The notes: generated by a model from the sequence alone, not told the origin. A DNA stretch of 64,000 nucleotides from Ciceribacter sichuanensis (GCF_024055605.1 NZ_JAMXLX010000002.1:620001-684000); one strand, 5' to 3'; counted from the first letter of the stretch, positions 36,291 to 46,239 are shown. Made by a program: numbers and translations.

Positions 36291-37328
36291 ATGAGCGAAA
36301 CCGAAAGACTGACGCTTGCAGAAGCGGAAGCCCGCGTGGCGGCGGCCTGTCGCCGCGCCGGCGCAAGTCCCGCTGCAGCCGTTTCGCTTGCCCGCGCCAC
36401 GATATCGGCCGAAGCCGGCGGCAATACCCCGGTTGGCCTCTCCCATCTCATCGATTACCTCGCCGCCCTGCGGGAGGGTCGGATCAACGGCGGCGCGGAA
36501 CCGGTGATTACATCCCCCGCCCCCGCTCTTATCCGCTCGGATGCCGACGGCGGCATCGCCCAGCTCGGCTTCGACCTCGCCTTCGACGATCTGGTCGGGA
36601 AAGCGAGAAGCCTCGGCCTTGCGCTCTTTGCCCAGCGGGGCAGCTTCACCTCGGGCGAACTCGGCTACTATCCGTTCCGGCTGGCGCAGAAAGGCTTGGT
36701 ATCGCTCGCCTTCACCACCGGCCCCGCCTTGCTGACGGTGGAAGGCGCGACGCGGCCGCTCTACTGCACCAATCCGCTGGCCTTCGCCGCACCCGCCGGC
36801 GCGGACGGTCCGCTCCTGATCGATCAGGCGTCGAGCAGCACGGCTTACGTCAATATCCGCAGTGCCGCCGAGCGTGGCGAAACGATCCTGCCTGGTTGGG
36901 CGGTCGACAGCCAGGGCCATCCGACCACCGATCCGCATGAGGCCATGCGCGGCGCGCTTCTGGCCTTCGGCGGATCGCGCGGCGCCAATATCGCGCTGAT
37001 GGTCGAAGTTCTGGCATCCGGCCTTTCCGCCGCCAACTGGTCGATGGACGCGCCGTCTTTCACTGAAGGCGACCAGAGCCCCGGCTCGGGCCTCACCGTC
37101 ATCGCCATCGCACCCGCTCTTCTGGACGAGGATTTCGAAACGCGCCTCGCCGCCCAGCTGAAACGGCTGGCAGAGGAAGGCGTGCATGTGCCGGGTATTA
37201 CCAAGGCGAAATGGATGAAGACTGCGGCATCCGCCGGCATTGCGGTCGGGAAATCCCTTCTCCAGCGCATCGACGGATGCGTGCCCCCACTGCGGCTGAC
37301 ATCAACCTGTAATACTACCATCACATAA
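36291..37328 (+). CDS. Ldh-family (malate/L-lactate type 2) NAD(P)-dependent oxidoreductase
   Basis: 345 residues. Family features: ISAEAGGNTPVGLSHLIDYL near the N-terminus, LGYYPFRLAQKGLVSLAFTT, LYCTNPLAFAAPAGADGPLLIDQASS, and GSRGANIALMVEVLASGLSAANW. Members reduce or oxidise 2-ketoacids such as malate, lactate, ureidoglycolate or delta-1-pyrroline-2-carboxylate; the substrate here cannot be told. The canonical GNHG motif of Ldh proteins reads QRGSFTSG. It ends with a short cysteine-containing tail. The ATG at 36291 follows GGGGTAGAGG. Confidence 0.85.
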   Translation: MSETERLTLAEAEARVAAACRRAGASPAAAVSLARATISAEAGGNTPVGLSHLIDYLAALREGRINGGAEPVITSPAPALIRSDADGGIAQLGFDLAFDDLVGKARSLGLALFAQRGSFTSGELGYYPFRLAQKGLVSLAFTTGPALLTVEGATRPLYCTNPLAFAAPAGADGPLLIDQASSSTAYVNIRSAAERGETILPGWAVDSQGHPTTDPHEAMRGALLAFGGSRGANIALMVEVLASGLSAANWSMDAPSFTEGDQSPGSGLTVIAIAPALLDEDFETRLAAQLKRLAEEGVHVPGITKAKWMKTAASAGIAVGKSLLQRIDGCVPPLRLTSTCNTTIT

Positions 37329-37445
37329 AGCCGGGGAACGAAGAAAGCGGGAGTCGCATGACCGCGCTCCCTGATGTGCGGGCTGCCGCGCGGCGATCAT
37401 CCGGGTGAAAGAACGGGGCGCGGCGATCCCGGAGGTGGCGAGAAC

Positions 37446-38513
37446 ATGCCCAGACTGACCATCGTGACCGATGCCTGGCATCCGCAGGTGAACGGGGTGG
37501 TGCGCTCCATCGAGAACACCAACCGCGAGCTAGCGGCAATGGGCGTCGAGGTGTCGATGCTCACGCCCCAGCCCTTCCCCAGCATTCCAATGCCGACCTA
37601 TCCGGAAATCCGTCTTTCGCTCGCCCGCTACACGCAGGTCGCGCGCTTCATCGAGGACCAGAAACCGGATTACATGCACATTGCGACCGAAGGTCCGCTT
37701 GGCCTCTGGGCACGCCGCTGGTGCCTGAGGCATCACATGCCCTTCTCGACCAGCTATCACACCCGTTTTCCCGAATATGTCGCCGCCCGCGCACCGATCC
37801 CGGTGTCCTGGCTCTATGCCTATGTCCGCTGGTTTCACAATCGCGGCGGCGCCTGCATGGTCGCCACCGATAGCCTGCGCCGCGAACTCTCGGAAAAAGG
37901 CCTGAACAACCTCTGCCTCTGGAGCCGCGGCATCGACACCACGCTTTTCCGTCCGCGCCCGCGGCAGGAAAACCCCATGGGCCTGCCGCGCCCGATCTTC
38001 ATGACGGTCGGGCGCGTGGCGGTGGAAAAGAACCTGCCGGCCTTCCTCGATCTCGACCTGCCGGGTTCAAAGGTTGTGGTCGGCGACGGCCCCGCCCGCG
38101 CCGAACTGGAAGCCCATTATCCGCGCGTCCATTTCACCGGTCTGAAGACCGGCGAGGATCTCGCCGCGACCTATGCCCAGGCCGACGTCTTCGTCTTTCC
38201 GTCGAAGACCGACACCTTCGGCAACACCATCCTCGAAGCCATGGCATCGGGTGTTCCGGTTGCGGCCTTCCCCGTCACCGGTCCGGTTGATATCATTCCG
38301 GCGGAAAGCGGCGCGGGTGTTCTGGACGACAACCTGAGAAACGCCTGCCTGAAGGCGCTCGACTGTCCACGGGACAAGGCGCGCGCCCTTGCGGAAACCT
38401 TCTCGTGGCAATCCGCTACGACCCAGTTTCTCGACAACGTCATCGAAGCGAAGACGCAGGCCCGGCGCAAGCGCCTGCTGCTGCGCCACCCTGGTCGGCA
38501 ACTCGGCGCGTAA
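37446..38513 (+). CDS. GT4 glycosyltransferase
   Basis: 355 residues. A GT-B fold glycosyltransferase: N-terminal TIVTDAWHPQVNGVVRSIENTNREL, central SRGIDTTLFRP and FMTVGRVAVEKNL, C-terminal FVFPSKTDTFGNTILEAMASGVPVAAFP carrying the conserved E-x7-E type donor-binding pair. Homologues transfer mannose or glucose/glucuronate to lipids or polysaccharides. A membrane-lipid glycosyltransferase like Agrobacterium Agt is one possibility. The ATG at 37446 has GGAGG 10 bases upstream. It is convergent with der (10-base gap). Confidence 0.87.
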   Translation: MPRLTIVTDAWHPQVNGVVRSIENTNRELAAMGVEVSMLTPQPFPSIPMPTYPEIRLSLARYTQVARFIEDQKPDYMHIATEGPLGLWARRWCLRHHMPFSTSYHTRFPEYVAARAPIPVSWLYAYVRWFHNRGGACMVATDSLRRELSEKGLNNLCLWSRGIDTTLFRPRPRQENPMGLPRPIFMTVGRVAVEKNLPAFLDLDLPGSKVVVGDGPARAELEAHYPRVHFTGLKTGEDLAATYAQADVFVFPSKTDTFGNTILEAMASGVPVAAFPVTGPVDIIPAESGAGVLDDNLRNACLKALDCPRDKARALAETFSWQSATTQFLDNVIEAKTQARRKRLLLRHPGRQLGA

Positions 38514-38523
38514 AAAAGGGAAA

Positions 38524-39948
38524 TCAGCGCTTCTTCTTGCGGTTTTCGAACGGGTTGTCCGACGCCTTGAAGTGAATGCGGATCGGCACGCCGGGCAGCT
38601 GGAAATCGTTGCGCAGACCGTTCGTCAGGTAGCGCACATACGATTCCGGCAGCGCATCGGCTCGTGTGCAGGATATCATGAAGGCCGGCGGGCGTGCCTT
38701 CACCTGCGTCATGTACTTGAGCTTGATGCGTCGGCCGGAAACTGCCGGTGGCGGATGCTGGATCTGCTGATGCTCCAGCCAGCGGTTGAGCTTGGCGGTC
38801 GAGATGCGACGGTTCCACACGCGGTCGGTGTCGATGATGTTCTGCATCAGCTTGTCTAGACCGTAGCCGGTCTGGCCGGAAATCGGCACGGCGCGGATAC
38901 CGCGGGCCTGCGGCAGCAGGCGCTCGGTCTTCTCGCGCAGGTCGGCAAGCACCGCCTGCGGGTCTTCGACCAGATCCCACTTGTTGAAGGCGAGCACGGC
39001 GGCGCGGCCTTCGCGCAGCACCAGATCGGCGATCTGCAGGTCCTGCTTTTCGAAGGGAATGGTGGCGTCGAACACGATCACCACCGTCTCGGCAAAGCGG
39101 ATGGCGCGTAGCGCATCGGCAACGGAAAGCTTTTCGAGCTTTTCCTGCACCTTCGCCTTGCGCCGCATGCCGGCGGTGTCGAACATCTTGATGGTGCGGC
39201 CGCGCCAGTCCCATTCGACGGAAATGCTGTCGCGGGTGATGCCGGCTTCGGGGCCGGTCAGCAGACGGTCTTCGCCGAGGAAGCGGTTGATGAGCGTCGA
39301 TTTGCCGGCATTCGGACGGCCGACGATCGCCACGCGCAGCGGCTTGGTCTCGTCATAATCAGGCTCTTCCTCTTCGTCACCCTCTTCAAGGCTGCCCGGC
39401 GCGACGGAGACATTGGTCACCGCCTCGTCGATTTCCTCGGGGAAAGCGCGCTCTTCGCCGATTGCCGCAACGATGGCATCGCGCAGGTCGATCATGCCCT
39501 GGCCATGCTCCGCCGAAATCGGGCAAGGTTCGCCAAGGCCGAGCGTGAAAGCGTCGTAGAAGCCGCCGTCCGAGCCGCGGGCTTCGGACTTGTTGGCAAC
39601 CAGCACCACCGGCTTGCCGCTGCGGCGCAGCAATTCGCCAAACGTCTTGTCGAGCGGCGTCAGGCCGGACTTGGCATCGACCACGAACAGCGTCAGGTCG
39701 GCTTCATCGATGGCCGCCTCGGTCTGCGCCCGCATGCGGCCTTCCAGCGTGTCGGGGCCGGTTTCTTCGAGACCAGCGGTATCGATGATGGTGAAGCGTA
39801 GATCGATGAGCTTGGCGTCGCCCGGGCGGCGATCGCGCGTCACGCCGGGCGTATCGTCGACAAGCGCCAGCTTCTTTCCAACCAGACGGTTGAAAAGCGT
39901 GGACTTGCCGACATTCGGACGGCCGACGATGGCGACGGTGAAGCTCAT
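38524..39948 (-). CDS. der: Ribosome biogenesis GTPase Der
   Basis: 474 residues. It has two tandem GTPase domains and a KH-like C-terminal domain, needed for 50S subunit assembly. Seen: G1 GRPNVGKST at residues 8-16 and DTAGLEETG for the first; [19 protein letters not shown] and [11 protein letters not shown] for the second; NKSEA and NKWDL base-recognition motifs; the C-terminal [17 protein letters not shown]. An acidic linker ([13 protein letters not shown]) joins the domains. It follows the TPR membrane gene after 38 bases, as in many proteobacteria. Confidence 0.97.
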   Translation of the reverse strand: MSFTVAIVGRPNVGKSTLFNRLVGKKLALVDDTPGVTRDRRPGDAKLIDLRFTIIDTAGLEETGPDTLEGRMRAQTEAAIDEADLTLFVVDAKSGLTPLDKTFGELLRRSGKPVVLVANKSEARGSDGGFYDAFTLGLGEPCPISAEHGQGMIDLRDAIVAAIGEERAFPEEIDEAVTNVSVAPGSLEEGDEEEEPDYDETKPLRVAIVGRPNAGKSTLINRFLGEDRLLTGPEAGITRDSISVEWDWRGRTIKMFDTAGMRRKAKVQEKLEKLSVADALRAIRFAETVVIVFDATIPFEKQDLQIADLVLREGRAAVLAFNKWDLVEDPQAVLADLREKTERLLPQARGIRAVPISGQTGYGLDKLMQNIIDTDRVWNRRISTAKLNRWLEHQQIQHPPPAVSGRRIKLKYMTQVKARPPAFMISCTRADALPESYVRYLTNGLRNDFQLPGVPIRIHFKASDNPFENRKKKR

Positions 39949-39986
39949 TCGGTTTTATCCTTCCGGGCGAAAGCGCCCAAAACGGC

Positions 39987-40658
39987 TCAGGGCGCCTTGC
40001 CGGAGGCGGTGATGTTGTCGAGCAGCATGCGGGCGCGGTTCGCCACATTGCGCGGGGCTTCGGCATCCTCGGTTATCTGCTCGAACCATTCGCGCGCGCG
40101 CACCATGTCGCCAGCCTTGTAGGCGGCAAGCCCAAGCGCTTCGCGAGCGGAATGGCGCATCGCGTCGGTCGGGGTCGCCATGGCCTCCACTTCGGCGGAA
40201 ACCTGCTCATAGGTGCCAGTGTCGATCAGCAGCCACGCAGCGCGCATATGCGCCACATCGCGGATCACCTGCGGAACGGAATTGTCCTTGCCGATGTCGG
40301 TAAAGGCGGCGATTGCCGCAGCGGCATCGCCCTTCTGCGCCTGAACGGTGGCCGAGCGCATGCGGGCCAGGACCGCATAGGCGCCGTAGCCGTCCTTCTC
40401 CAGGGCAGCGAGGGCTGCGGTGGCCTCGTCGTTCTTGCCTTCGTTGGCAAGGGTCAGTGCGGCGAGAAACTGGTCGCCCGCGCCGGACGAACGGTGCGAG
40501 TGCCAGTATTCATAGCCGCGATAGCCCGCGGTGCCAAGAACGATCAGGAGAGCGGCGCCGATGATGATCGGTGCGAATTTCCGCCAGGCCATCTTGACCT
40601 GCTCCGAACGGAGCTCGTCATTGACCTCGCGAATAAAGCTGTCGTTGTTATCCACCAT
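39987..40658 (-). CDS. YfgM-like TPR inner-membrane protein
   Basis: 223 residues. A short cytoplasmic N-terminus (SFIREVNDELRSEQVKMAWRKF) is followed by one membrane helix (about 29-47) and a periplasmic TPR-like region. This is the YfgM/COG4649 pattern, usually located upstream of der, where YfgM acts with PpiD at the Sec translocon. That role is inferred from family and gene order. Confidence 0.85.
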   Translation of the reverse strand: MVDNNDSFIREVNDELRSEQVKMAWRKFAPIIIGAALLIVLGTAGYRGYEYWHSHRSSGAGDQFLAALTLANEGKNDEATAALAALEKDGYGAYAVLARMRSATVQAQKGDAAAAIAAFTDIGKDNSVPQVIRDVAHMRAAWLLIDTGTYEQVSAEVEAMATPTDAMRHSAREALGLAAYKAGDMVRAREWFEQITEDAEAPRNVANRARMLLDNITASGKAP

Positions 40659-40719
40659 GTCTCGTTCCGGAAGGCCGGCCTTTCAACTGCATTCTGCTGC
40701 GTAAGCGGCCTTCCTAGAG

Positions 40720-40749
40720 CAAAGGATGCCCAAATGGAAGCATCCTTTG
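40720..40749. repeat. Inverted repeat between the TPR gene and nnrU
   Basis: CAAAGGATGC (40720-40729) and GCATCCTTTG (40740-40749) pair perfectly around a 10-base loop; CTAGAG precedes them. It may be a transcription end for the minus-strand nnrU gene or a short dispersed rhizobial repeat. No T-tract follows on either strand. Confidence 0.55.
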
Positions 40750-40795
40750 CGGTCACAAGGGCGGCACCGGCGGGGAAAATGCCCCAAACGGGGCA

Positions 40796-41374
40796 TTACA
40801 TCGGGAGGGGAGCCACGCCGATCAGCCACAGGTGGAGCTTCCAGACGAACAGCGCCCAGATCACCGCACCCACGCCGATGGCGATCACGTCGTACTTCGC
40901 CGAAACGAAGGGGCGCAGCGTGACGAGACCAGCCCGCTCCCGGCGCTTCAGCGCAATGCGCAGGATGACGCCCCAGGCGAGGAACGAGCCGAACAGCAGC
41001 ACGGAAGCAAGATCGCCATTGGTGAGCAGATGGGCGAAGGCCCAGATCTTTACGCCGAGGATCATCGGATGCTTGGTCTTCGTCGCAATGTGGCCCGCGG
41101 GAAGTTCGGCGGCGGCAAGACAGATCGTCGACAACAGCATCAAAGTCACGGTGAGATGCGACATGCCGGCCGGCGGGAACCAGAGATTGACGGTCGGCGA
41201 AATCGACCATCCATAGATCAGAACGACGATCGAGACGATGCTGGCGAGGGAATAGATGCCCTTCCAGCCATTTTCGCCGAACTTGTCGACCATTCCCGAT
41301 CTGAAATTCGGGGCAACGACCCGGACCAGATGCAGGCCAAGAAACAGGATGATCCCGAGAATCAGGATTGCCAT
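40796..41374 (-). CDS. nnrU: NnrU family membrane protein
   Basis: 192 residues with about five or six hydrophobic helices. The pattern (LILGIILFLGLHLVRVVAP, SLASIVSIVVLIYGW, KTKHPMILGVKIWAFAHLLTNGDLASVLLFGSFLAWG) is that of NnrU. It is named from a locus needed for nitrite/nitric oxide reduction and is related to zeta-carotene isomerase, so it may bind haem. Conserved histidines H16 and those in KHP and AHLL support this. The ATG at 41374 with GAGG upstream is preferred over an in-frame start further upstream that lacks similarity. Confidence 0.88.
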   Translation of the reverse strand: MAILILGIILFLGLHLVRVVAPNFRSGMVDKFGENGWKGIYSLASIVSIVVLIYGWSISPTVNLWFPPAGMSHLTVTLMLLSTICLAAAELPAGHIATKTKHPMILGVKIWAFAHLLTNGDLASVLLFGSFLAWGVILRIALKRRERAGLVTLRPFVSAKYDVIAIGVGAVIWALFVWKLHLWLIGVAPLPM

Positions 41375-41501
41375 CGATAAGACCTCGTCTTGATAATGTT
41401 CATCATGGAATAGTGATGTCCGATGCCAATTTCCAGTGTGTTCAAAGCTTCGCCGCATTTGGATGACAGGACGCCCGCTTGATTTCGTAACGGGTTCCAG
41501 C

Positions 41502-42551
41502 ATGCTTCGTTCGTCCGCCATCCTTTCGCTCGCCTTTTTCCTGCCTCTGCCGCTGATGGCCGAGCCGCTTCAGGAGGCCGGGCAGAAGGCAGACCAGACA
41601 GCACCAGCCCCGCAGGAGCAGACGACGCCCGCCCAGGAAAAGCCGAAGCAACTGCTGCTGATCTCCTTCGACGGCGCTCATGACAACGCACTATGGACCA
41701 GGAGCCGCGATATCGCGCGACGCGCCAACAACGCCCACTTCACCTACTTCCTGTCCTGCACCACACTCATTCCGCGCTCCGCTTCCAAAGGCTATCAGGC
41801 GCCGGGCAAGAAGGCCGGCCGTTCCAATGTCGGCTTCGCGCCGACCGTGGAAGACGTGACGACCCGGCTCGACAACCTGTGGAATGCCCACCTTGAAGGC
41901 CACGAGATCGGCAGCCATGTCTGCGGTCATTTCGACGGCAAGGACTGGTCGAAGGCCGACTGGCTTTCGGAATTTTCCACCTTCCGCACGACGCTCGCCA
42001 ATGCATGGAAGGCGAACGGCGTGGGGGACAAGGAGCCCCAGGGCTGGCAGGATTTCGCCGCGCATGGCGTCAAGGGCGTCCGTGCCCCTTACCTTTCGGC
42101 CCCGGACAGCCTCGTCGAAGCCGAGAAGGCCTTCGGCTTCACCTTCGACGCAAGCCTCGTGACCAAGGGACCGGCACTGCCGCAGCAGGATGGTTCGGTC
42201 ACCCGCTTCGGCCTGCCACTTATTCTCGAAGGACCGCAGAACCGCCGCATCATCGGCATGGACTACAATCTCTTCGTTCGCCACTCCGCCGGCATCGACA
42301 ACCCCTCGCGCTCGCAGGAATTCGAGGAACGCACCTATGCGGCCTTCAAGTCGACCTTCGAAGACCAGTACAATGGCGAACGCATCCCGGTTCAGTTCGG
42401 CTTCCATTTCGTCGAGATGAATGGCGGAGCCTACTGGCGCGCCATGGAACGGCTGGTCACCGACGTCTGTCAGCGGACGGATGTCGCCTGCGTCAGCTAT
42501 TCTGAGGCGATGGATATCCTGGCGAAGCGGCAGGCGCCTCCCCGTTCCTGA
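41502..42551 (+). CDS. Periplasmic polysaccharide deacetylase-family protein
   Basis: 349 residues with a signal peptide (LSLAFFLPLPLMA) and a proline/glutamine-rich linker. The NodB-like fold is seen in LLLISFDGAHDNALW (motif 1, usually TFDDG), HEIGSHVCGHFDGKDW (motif 2, HxxxH-type) and VRAPYLSAPDS (motif 3). Motif 1 has FDGAHD instead of FDDG, so metal binding or activity may differ from classical deacetylases. Start chosen at 41502 because it begins the signal peptide; ribosome site is weak. Confidence 0.82.
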   Translation: MLRSSAILSLAFFLPLPLMAEPLQEAGQKADQTAPAPQEQTTPAQEKPKQLLLISFDGAHDNALWTRSRDIARRANNAHFTYFLSCTTLIPRSASKGYQAPGKKAGRSNVGFAPTVEDVTTRLDNLWNAHLEGHEIGSHVCGHFDGKDWSKADWLSEFSTFRTTLANAWKANGVGDKEPQGWQDFAAHGVKGVRAPYLSAPDSLVEAEKAFGFTFDASLVTKGPALPQQDGSVTRFGLPLILEGPQNRRIIGMDYNLFVRHSAGIDNPSRSQEFEERTYAAFKSTFEDQYNGERIPVQFGFHFVEMNGGAYWRAMERLVTDVCQRTDVACVSYSEAMDILAKRQAPPRS

Positions 42552-42919
42552 GACTGAACGGGGATATTTCCGGCCTCCTTCTGAAAAACAATCCGGCATC
42601 ATCAAGGACTTGACGAGAACGGCCCCTCTCTGGCGTCCCCGTCCGGCCGTGATCGCCTAGTCTGGTGAAGCCATCGGATGGGAAACCGGCTTCGCGAACC
42701 GGCGCACCAAGGATCATGAGCCGGTTGCCGATGGCGGTTGCAATCAAGGTCTTTCGGAACCCTCCGACGATAATCCGAAGACCGAGGCGAAGATTGTAGC
42801 CGGGGCAGGCGGAACGCCTGATACCAATACCCAAGTTCAACCCCGCCTGCCCTTCTCCCAAAACGAAACCGCGCCGGAGTGATCCGACGCGGCTGAAGGT
42901 GCAGGCTATTCGGCAGCTA
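42552..42919. other. 368-base gene-free region before bacA terminator
   Basis: No supported gene. It holds the bacA terminator at 42859-42892. On the minus strand from about 42850 to 42600 a reading frame with coding-like composition (NLRLGLRIIVGGFRKTLIATA and ILGAPVREAGFPSDGF) lacks a proper start and similarity; it could be a decayed gene fragment. No repeat or IS end was recognised. Confidence 0.45.
42859..42892 (-). terminator. Rho-independent terminator after bacA
   Basis: On the minus strand CCGCGTCGG and CCGGCGCGG form a 9-bp stem (one T-G pair) around ATCACT, followed by TTTCGTTTTGG, 28 bases after the bacA stop. Confidence 0.75.
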
Positions 42920-44197
42920 TCAGTGTTTGTTCGCCTCGATCTCGCCGAACTGCTGTTCGCGCTCGAGATATTTCTGGTCGATTTCCGGCAGCGCCTCGTT
43001 GTCGATGGCGGCTTCGAACGTGCGCAGACGTTTGTAGATCGAGAGCAGTTCGACGATCGTCGGCCACACATTGACGAGATACTGGAACGAGTTCGACACC
43101 TGACCGAAGGCGGTCGCGATCTGCTGGTAGATACCGTAGGTGATCTTCACCGCGACGAAGGTCGGCACCAGCATGAAGAGCAGGAAAAGACCGTCCGCCT
43201 GACCGTAGAACGACCGTGCGAGGTTGAAGTAGGTGTAGTGGAAGTAGAGGCGGAAATAGTTTTTCCGCACGTTGGAGAAAAGCTCGGCAACGGTCAACGG
43301 CTGCGCGCGGTCGGCATGGTCCTCGCCATAGACGAGTTCCTTGCGGTATGCGGCCTCGACGCGCTGGTTGCGGAACTCCAGCCCCGGCAGCTTGATGCCG
43401 ACCAGCGCCAGCAGCGCGGTGCCAAACACCGACCAGACGAGCGCCAGCCAGAACAGGCTGTGGGGGATCTGGCCGATAATCGGCAGGTCGGTGACGTATT
43501 TCGACAGCACGAACAGGATCGGCAGGAAGGCGACGAGGTTCATCACCGCGTCGATCAGGCTGACGCCGAGCCCCTCGAATGTGGTGGCGAAGCGCATGGT
43601 GTCTTCCTGCACGCGCTGGGACGCGCCTTCGATATGGCGCACCTTCTGCCACTTCGACATATAGTAGTTGTTCATCGCCGAACGCCAGCGGAACACATAG
43701 TGGCTGACGAAGAAGCGCACCACGACGAAGACCGCAACGTTCAGGAAGGCGATGCTCCAGAACGTGATCATCAGGCTGTAGAAGTCCCAGTCCGTAATAC
43801 CGGGCTTGCCGGTCAGTGCGTTCTGCAAGAGATCGCCGAAGGGCCGCCGCCAGTTGTTGAGCAGCACTGACACCTGAACGTCGAAATAGGTGGTGAAGAT
43901 GATGAAGTAAGAGCCCCAGATCGCCCAGTGCCGCCACGGATGATCCTTGGCGTAGTATTCCCAGAACAGGCCGAAGACCGCCGCCCATACACCCGTATAG
44001 AGGTAGAACCACAGGTAGTCGGCGGTGATGAAGAAGCTCAGGTTGATGATCGGCTCAGCATCTTCCGGCATCGGCTGGAAGCCGAGTGCCGCACCCATCT
44101 GCGCGCCTGCCAGATACCACACGAGGATCGCAAGCAGGGTCCAGATGGCGAAGGATGAGAAGAACAGTTTCGGTTTGGGAAAGAAGGATTGAAACAC
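42920..44197 (-). CDS. bacA: BacA/SbmA peptide-antibiotic transporter
   Basis: 425 residues with about seven or eight membrane helices. It belongs to the SbmA/BacA family ([44 protein letters not shown] as a run of family-specific positions; [29 protein letters not shown]). It imports proline-rich and NCR-type peptides, and in legume symbionts it is required for bacteroid survival. It also affects very-long-chain fatty acid modification of lipid A. The ATG at 44197 lacks a strong ribosome site. Monocistronic. Confidence 0.94.
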   Translation of the reverse strand: MFQSFFPKPKLFFSSFAIWTLLAILVWYLAGAQMGAALGFQPMPEDAEPIINLSFFITADYLWFYLYTGVWAAVFGLFWEYYAKDHPWRHWAIWGSYFIIFTTYFDVQVSVLLNNWRRPFGDLLQNALTGKPGITDWDFYSLMITFWSIAFLNVAVFVVVRFFVSHYVFRWRSAMNNYYMSKWQKVRHIEGASQRVQEDTMRFATTFEGLGVSLIDAVMNLVAFLPILFVLSKYVTDLPIIGQIPHSLFWLALVWSVFGTALLALVGIKLPGLEFRNQRVEAAYRKELVYGEDHADRAQPLTVAELFSNVRKNYFRLYFHYTYFNLARSFYGQADGLFLLFMLVPTFVAVKITYGIYQQIATAFGQVSNSFQYLVNVWPTIVELLSIYKRLRTFEAAIDNEALPEIDQKYLEREQQFGEIEANKH

Positions 44198-44371
44198 GGG
44201 GCGGGTTGCTTTCTCGGCGTGAAACGGGAGGGCGTTTGAAACCCGGTCTGTGGCCCGAAATTAGGGCAGAACAAAGAACCCGGCAACGCCATTACCAAAA
44301 TGTAACCGAACCGGACGAAGCCAATTCACAACTTAGCCGCAGAGGCTCGGCTTCGCCCCTGCCGCGACGAC

Positions 44372-45553
44372 TCAGGCGAGCCGCCGGTAAACCGGCATAA
44401 CCACAAGCGCCGCAGCAAGAAGCGCGACTGCCGCGGCAATCGTTCCGGCATCGAAGCTGCCCGTCCATTCCGCGAGCAAACCCGCCACCAGCGGGCCGAG
44501 GATCTGGCCGACACCGAAGGCTGCGGTCAGGAAAGCGAGCGCGCGACGCTGGCTCTCCCGCGCAAGCTGGCGACCGATCCTCAGCGCGTAGGCGGTGATG
44601 ATCATGAATGTGGCACCCAGCATCAAACCGCCGACGATCGGCGCATAGGGCGAAGGCAGCAGCACCGAGCCCAGAACACCCGCCGCCTCGACCAGCAGGC
44701 TCGTCACATAGGCGCCGCGCAACCCGATACGGATCATGACGGGCCGCCACGCGAACAGGGAAACCGCCGCCGTGCAGCCCGCCAGGAACCATGTCAGAAA
44801 CTCCACCATCGGCCCGGCGTCGCTCATGCGCGCCATGGTGACGACGAATGTGGCGGTCACCACATAGCCGAAACCGAACAGGGCATAGGAAATCGTCAGC
44901 AACACCAGAGGAAGCTTCCACACGAGCGGCGGCTCGGGGCTGGGCTTCGCCTCGTATTTCGGAGCCGGCGGCAGAAGCACGATGACGATCAACAGGGCAA
45001 TCAGGCTGATTGCGGCACCCGCCAGCCAGTCCACCTGCCACGAGGCAATCCCGTACGGACTGGAGAAAGCCACGATGGCCACCATCAGAGACGAGACGGC
45101 AATCCCGAACCCCACCCCGCCAAAATGGGTCGACTGGACCGCCTCGCTACCGGCCCGCGCGGCATGACCGAGAACGACGGTGGTTATGAAGATCATGGCG
45201 AAGGCGCTGGCGAGACCGGCAAGGAAGCGCAGCACGCAGAAGGCCCAGACGGTTTCAACGCCGGCCATGGCGGCCAGCAGAAGCGTACTGATCGTCAACG
45301 CAGCAAGCCCCGCGCTGCGCTCCCGGCCGGCAACCCAGCCATAGGCCGCAAGGATGGCGCCCGCCAGATAGCCAGTGAAGTTAGCCGCCGCGATCAAACC
45401 CGCATCGCCGCTCGAAAGACCGAGATCGGTCACCATGCCCGGCAGGATCGGCGTGAAAGAGAAACGCCCGAAACCCATGGCCGCCGCCATTGCCAGCGCG
45501 CCGGCGAGAGCCGTCTTGAAAAGATCGAAACCTTGGAAATTGCCTTTTGTCAT
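44372..45553 (-). CDS. YbfB/YjiJ family MFS transporter
   Basis: 393 residues from the ATG at 45553, with 12 predicted membrane helices. Family signatures: ALAMAAAMGFGRFSFTPILPGM and GLSSGDAGLIAAANFTGYLAGA at the N-terminus and QSTHFGGVGFGIAVSS in the fourth helix region. Substrate unknown. An in-frame start at 45595 would add 14 residues before the first helix. Confidence 0.88.
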   Translation of the reverse strand: MTKGNFQGFDLFKTALAGALAMAAAMGFGRFSFTPILPGMVTDLGLSSGDAGLIAAANFTGYLAGAILAAYGWVAGRERSAGLAALTISTLLLAAMAGVETVWAFCVLRFLAGLASAFAMIFITTVVLGHAARAGSEAVQSTHFGGVGFGIAVSSLMVAIVAFSSPYGIASWQVDWLAGAAISLIALLIVIVLLPPAPKYEAKPSPEPPLVWKLPLVLLTISYALFGFGYVVTATFVVTMARMSDAGPMVEFLTWFLAGCTAAVSLFAWRPVMIRIGLRGAYVTSLLVEAAGVLGSVLLPSPYAPIVGGLMLGATFMIITAYALRIGRQLARESQRRALAFLTAAFGVGQILGPLVAGLLAEWTGSFDAGTIAAAVALLAAALVVMPVYRRLA

Positions 45554-45650
45554 AGCCGGCTTATCGCACTGCACCAACGGCGCAACAAACCACAAATACT
45601 GATCACCGGCTCAACGCAGCTTGATGGAAAGCAGGCGAAAGGGGCCAGTC

Positions 45651-45968
45651 TTACAGATCTTCCAGATCGAGGTCATCATCAAGCGGCAGCGTTGGTGGCC
45701 GCTGATGTCCGTGGCGAATGGCCAGAATCACCACCACGGCGGGGCGCACTTCATAGTCGATCAGATAAGGCCCCTGCACGAACCGGAAGACACCCGGCAT
45801 CGGAAGCTCTTCGGAAACCCTTCCGATATTGGGGAAAGTCGAAAGATGCTCTTTCAGTCGCTTCAGGTTCTCAACGAAATCACGGGCCGCTTGCGGATTA
45901 CGCGCTCGCAGATAGTCAGCCTCGGACTTGACGTAGTCACGTGCTCCGGGCGACAGGACGACCTTCAA
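45651..45968 (-). CDS. parE: RelE/ParE-family toxin
   Basis: 105 residues: VLSPGARDYVKSEADYLRARNPQAARDFVENLKR and PGVFRFVQGPYLIDYEVRPAVVVILAIRHGHQ are the ParE core, ending in the IRHG motif. The C-terminus has an extra acidic tail (DDDLDLEDL). ParE toxins inhibit DNA gyrase, RelE toxins cut mRNA; sequence alone favours ParE. It overlaps the antitoxin gene by 4 bases. Confidence 0.85.
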   Translation of the reverse strand: MKVVLSPGARDYVKSEADYLRARNPQAARDFVENLKRLKEHLSTFPNIGRVSEELPMPGVFRFVQGPYLIDYEVRPAVVVILAIRHGHQRPPTLPLDDDLDLEDL

Positions 45969-46228
45969 GCAGCCGCATCCTTGGCCGCGCCTTCCAGTTC
46001 CCGGATCACCTCGTCCAGATCGACCCCGCGCCCCTGATCAACGTCAGCCTGGGCCGCAGCCAACTCCATGAGTTCACGACCTTCCGCAGCGAGATAGGAT
46101 TTCAGGGCGCGGACGATGACCCAACTGCGGCTACGCTCGCAAATCCGCGCGATCTCCTCGACATCCGCGAGAACATCGACGGGAAGCCGCATGGTAAGAG
46201 GATCGGAAAGAGTGCCTGTTTTCTGCAT
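45965..46228 (-). CDS. parD: Ribbon-helix-helix antitoxin (ParD/CopG type)
   Basis: 87 residues. The N-terminal ribbon-helix-helix (PLTMRLPVDVLADVEEIARICERSRSWVIVRALKSYL) binds DNA; the acidic C-terminus would neutralise the toxin. The ATG at 46228 is chosen because GGAGG lies 5 bases upstream; an in-frame ATG at 46240 overlaps that ribosome site. ATGA couples it to the toxin. Confidence 0.85.
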   Translation of the reverse strand: MQKTGTLSDPLTMRLPVDVLADVEEIARICERSRSWVIVRALKSYLAAEGRELMELAAAQADVDQGRGVDLDEVIRELEGAAKDAAA

Positions 46229-46239
46229 TTTTTCCTCCA

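Noticed and set aside
41375..41501. An FNR/FixK box upstream of nnrU (TTGATAATGTTCAT)
   Set aside because: Only the left half fits; the right half lacks the ATCAA arm, so it is not reported as a site.
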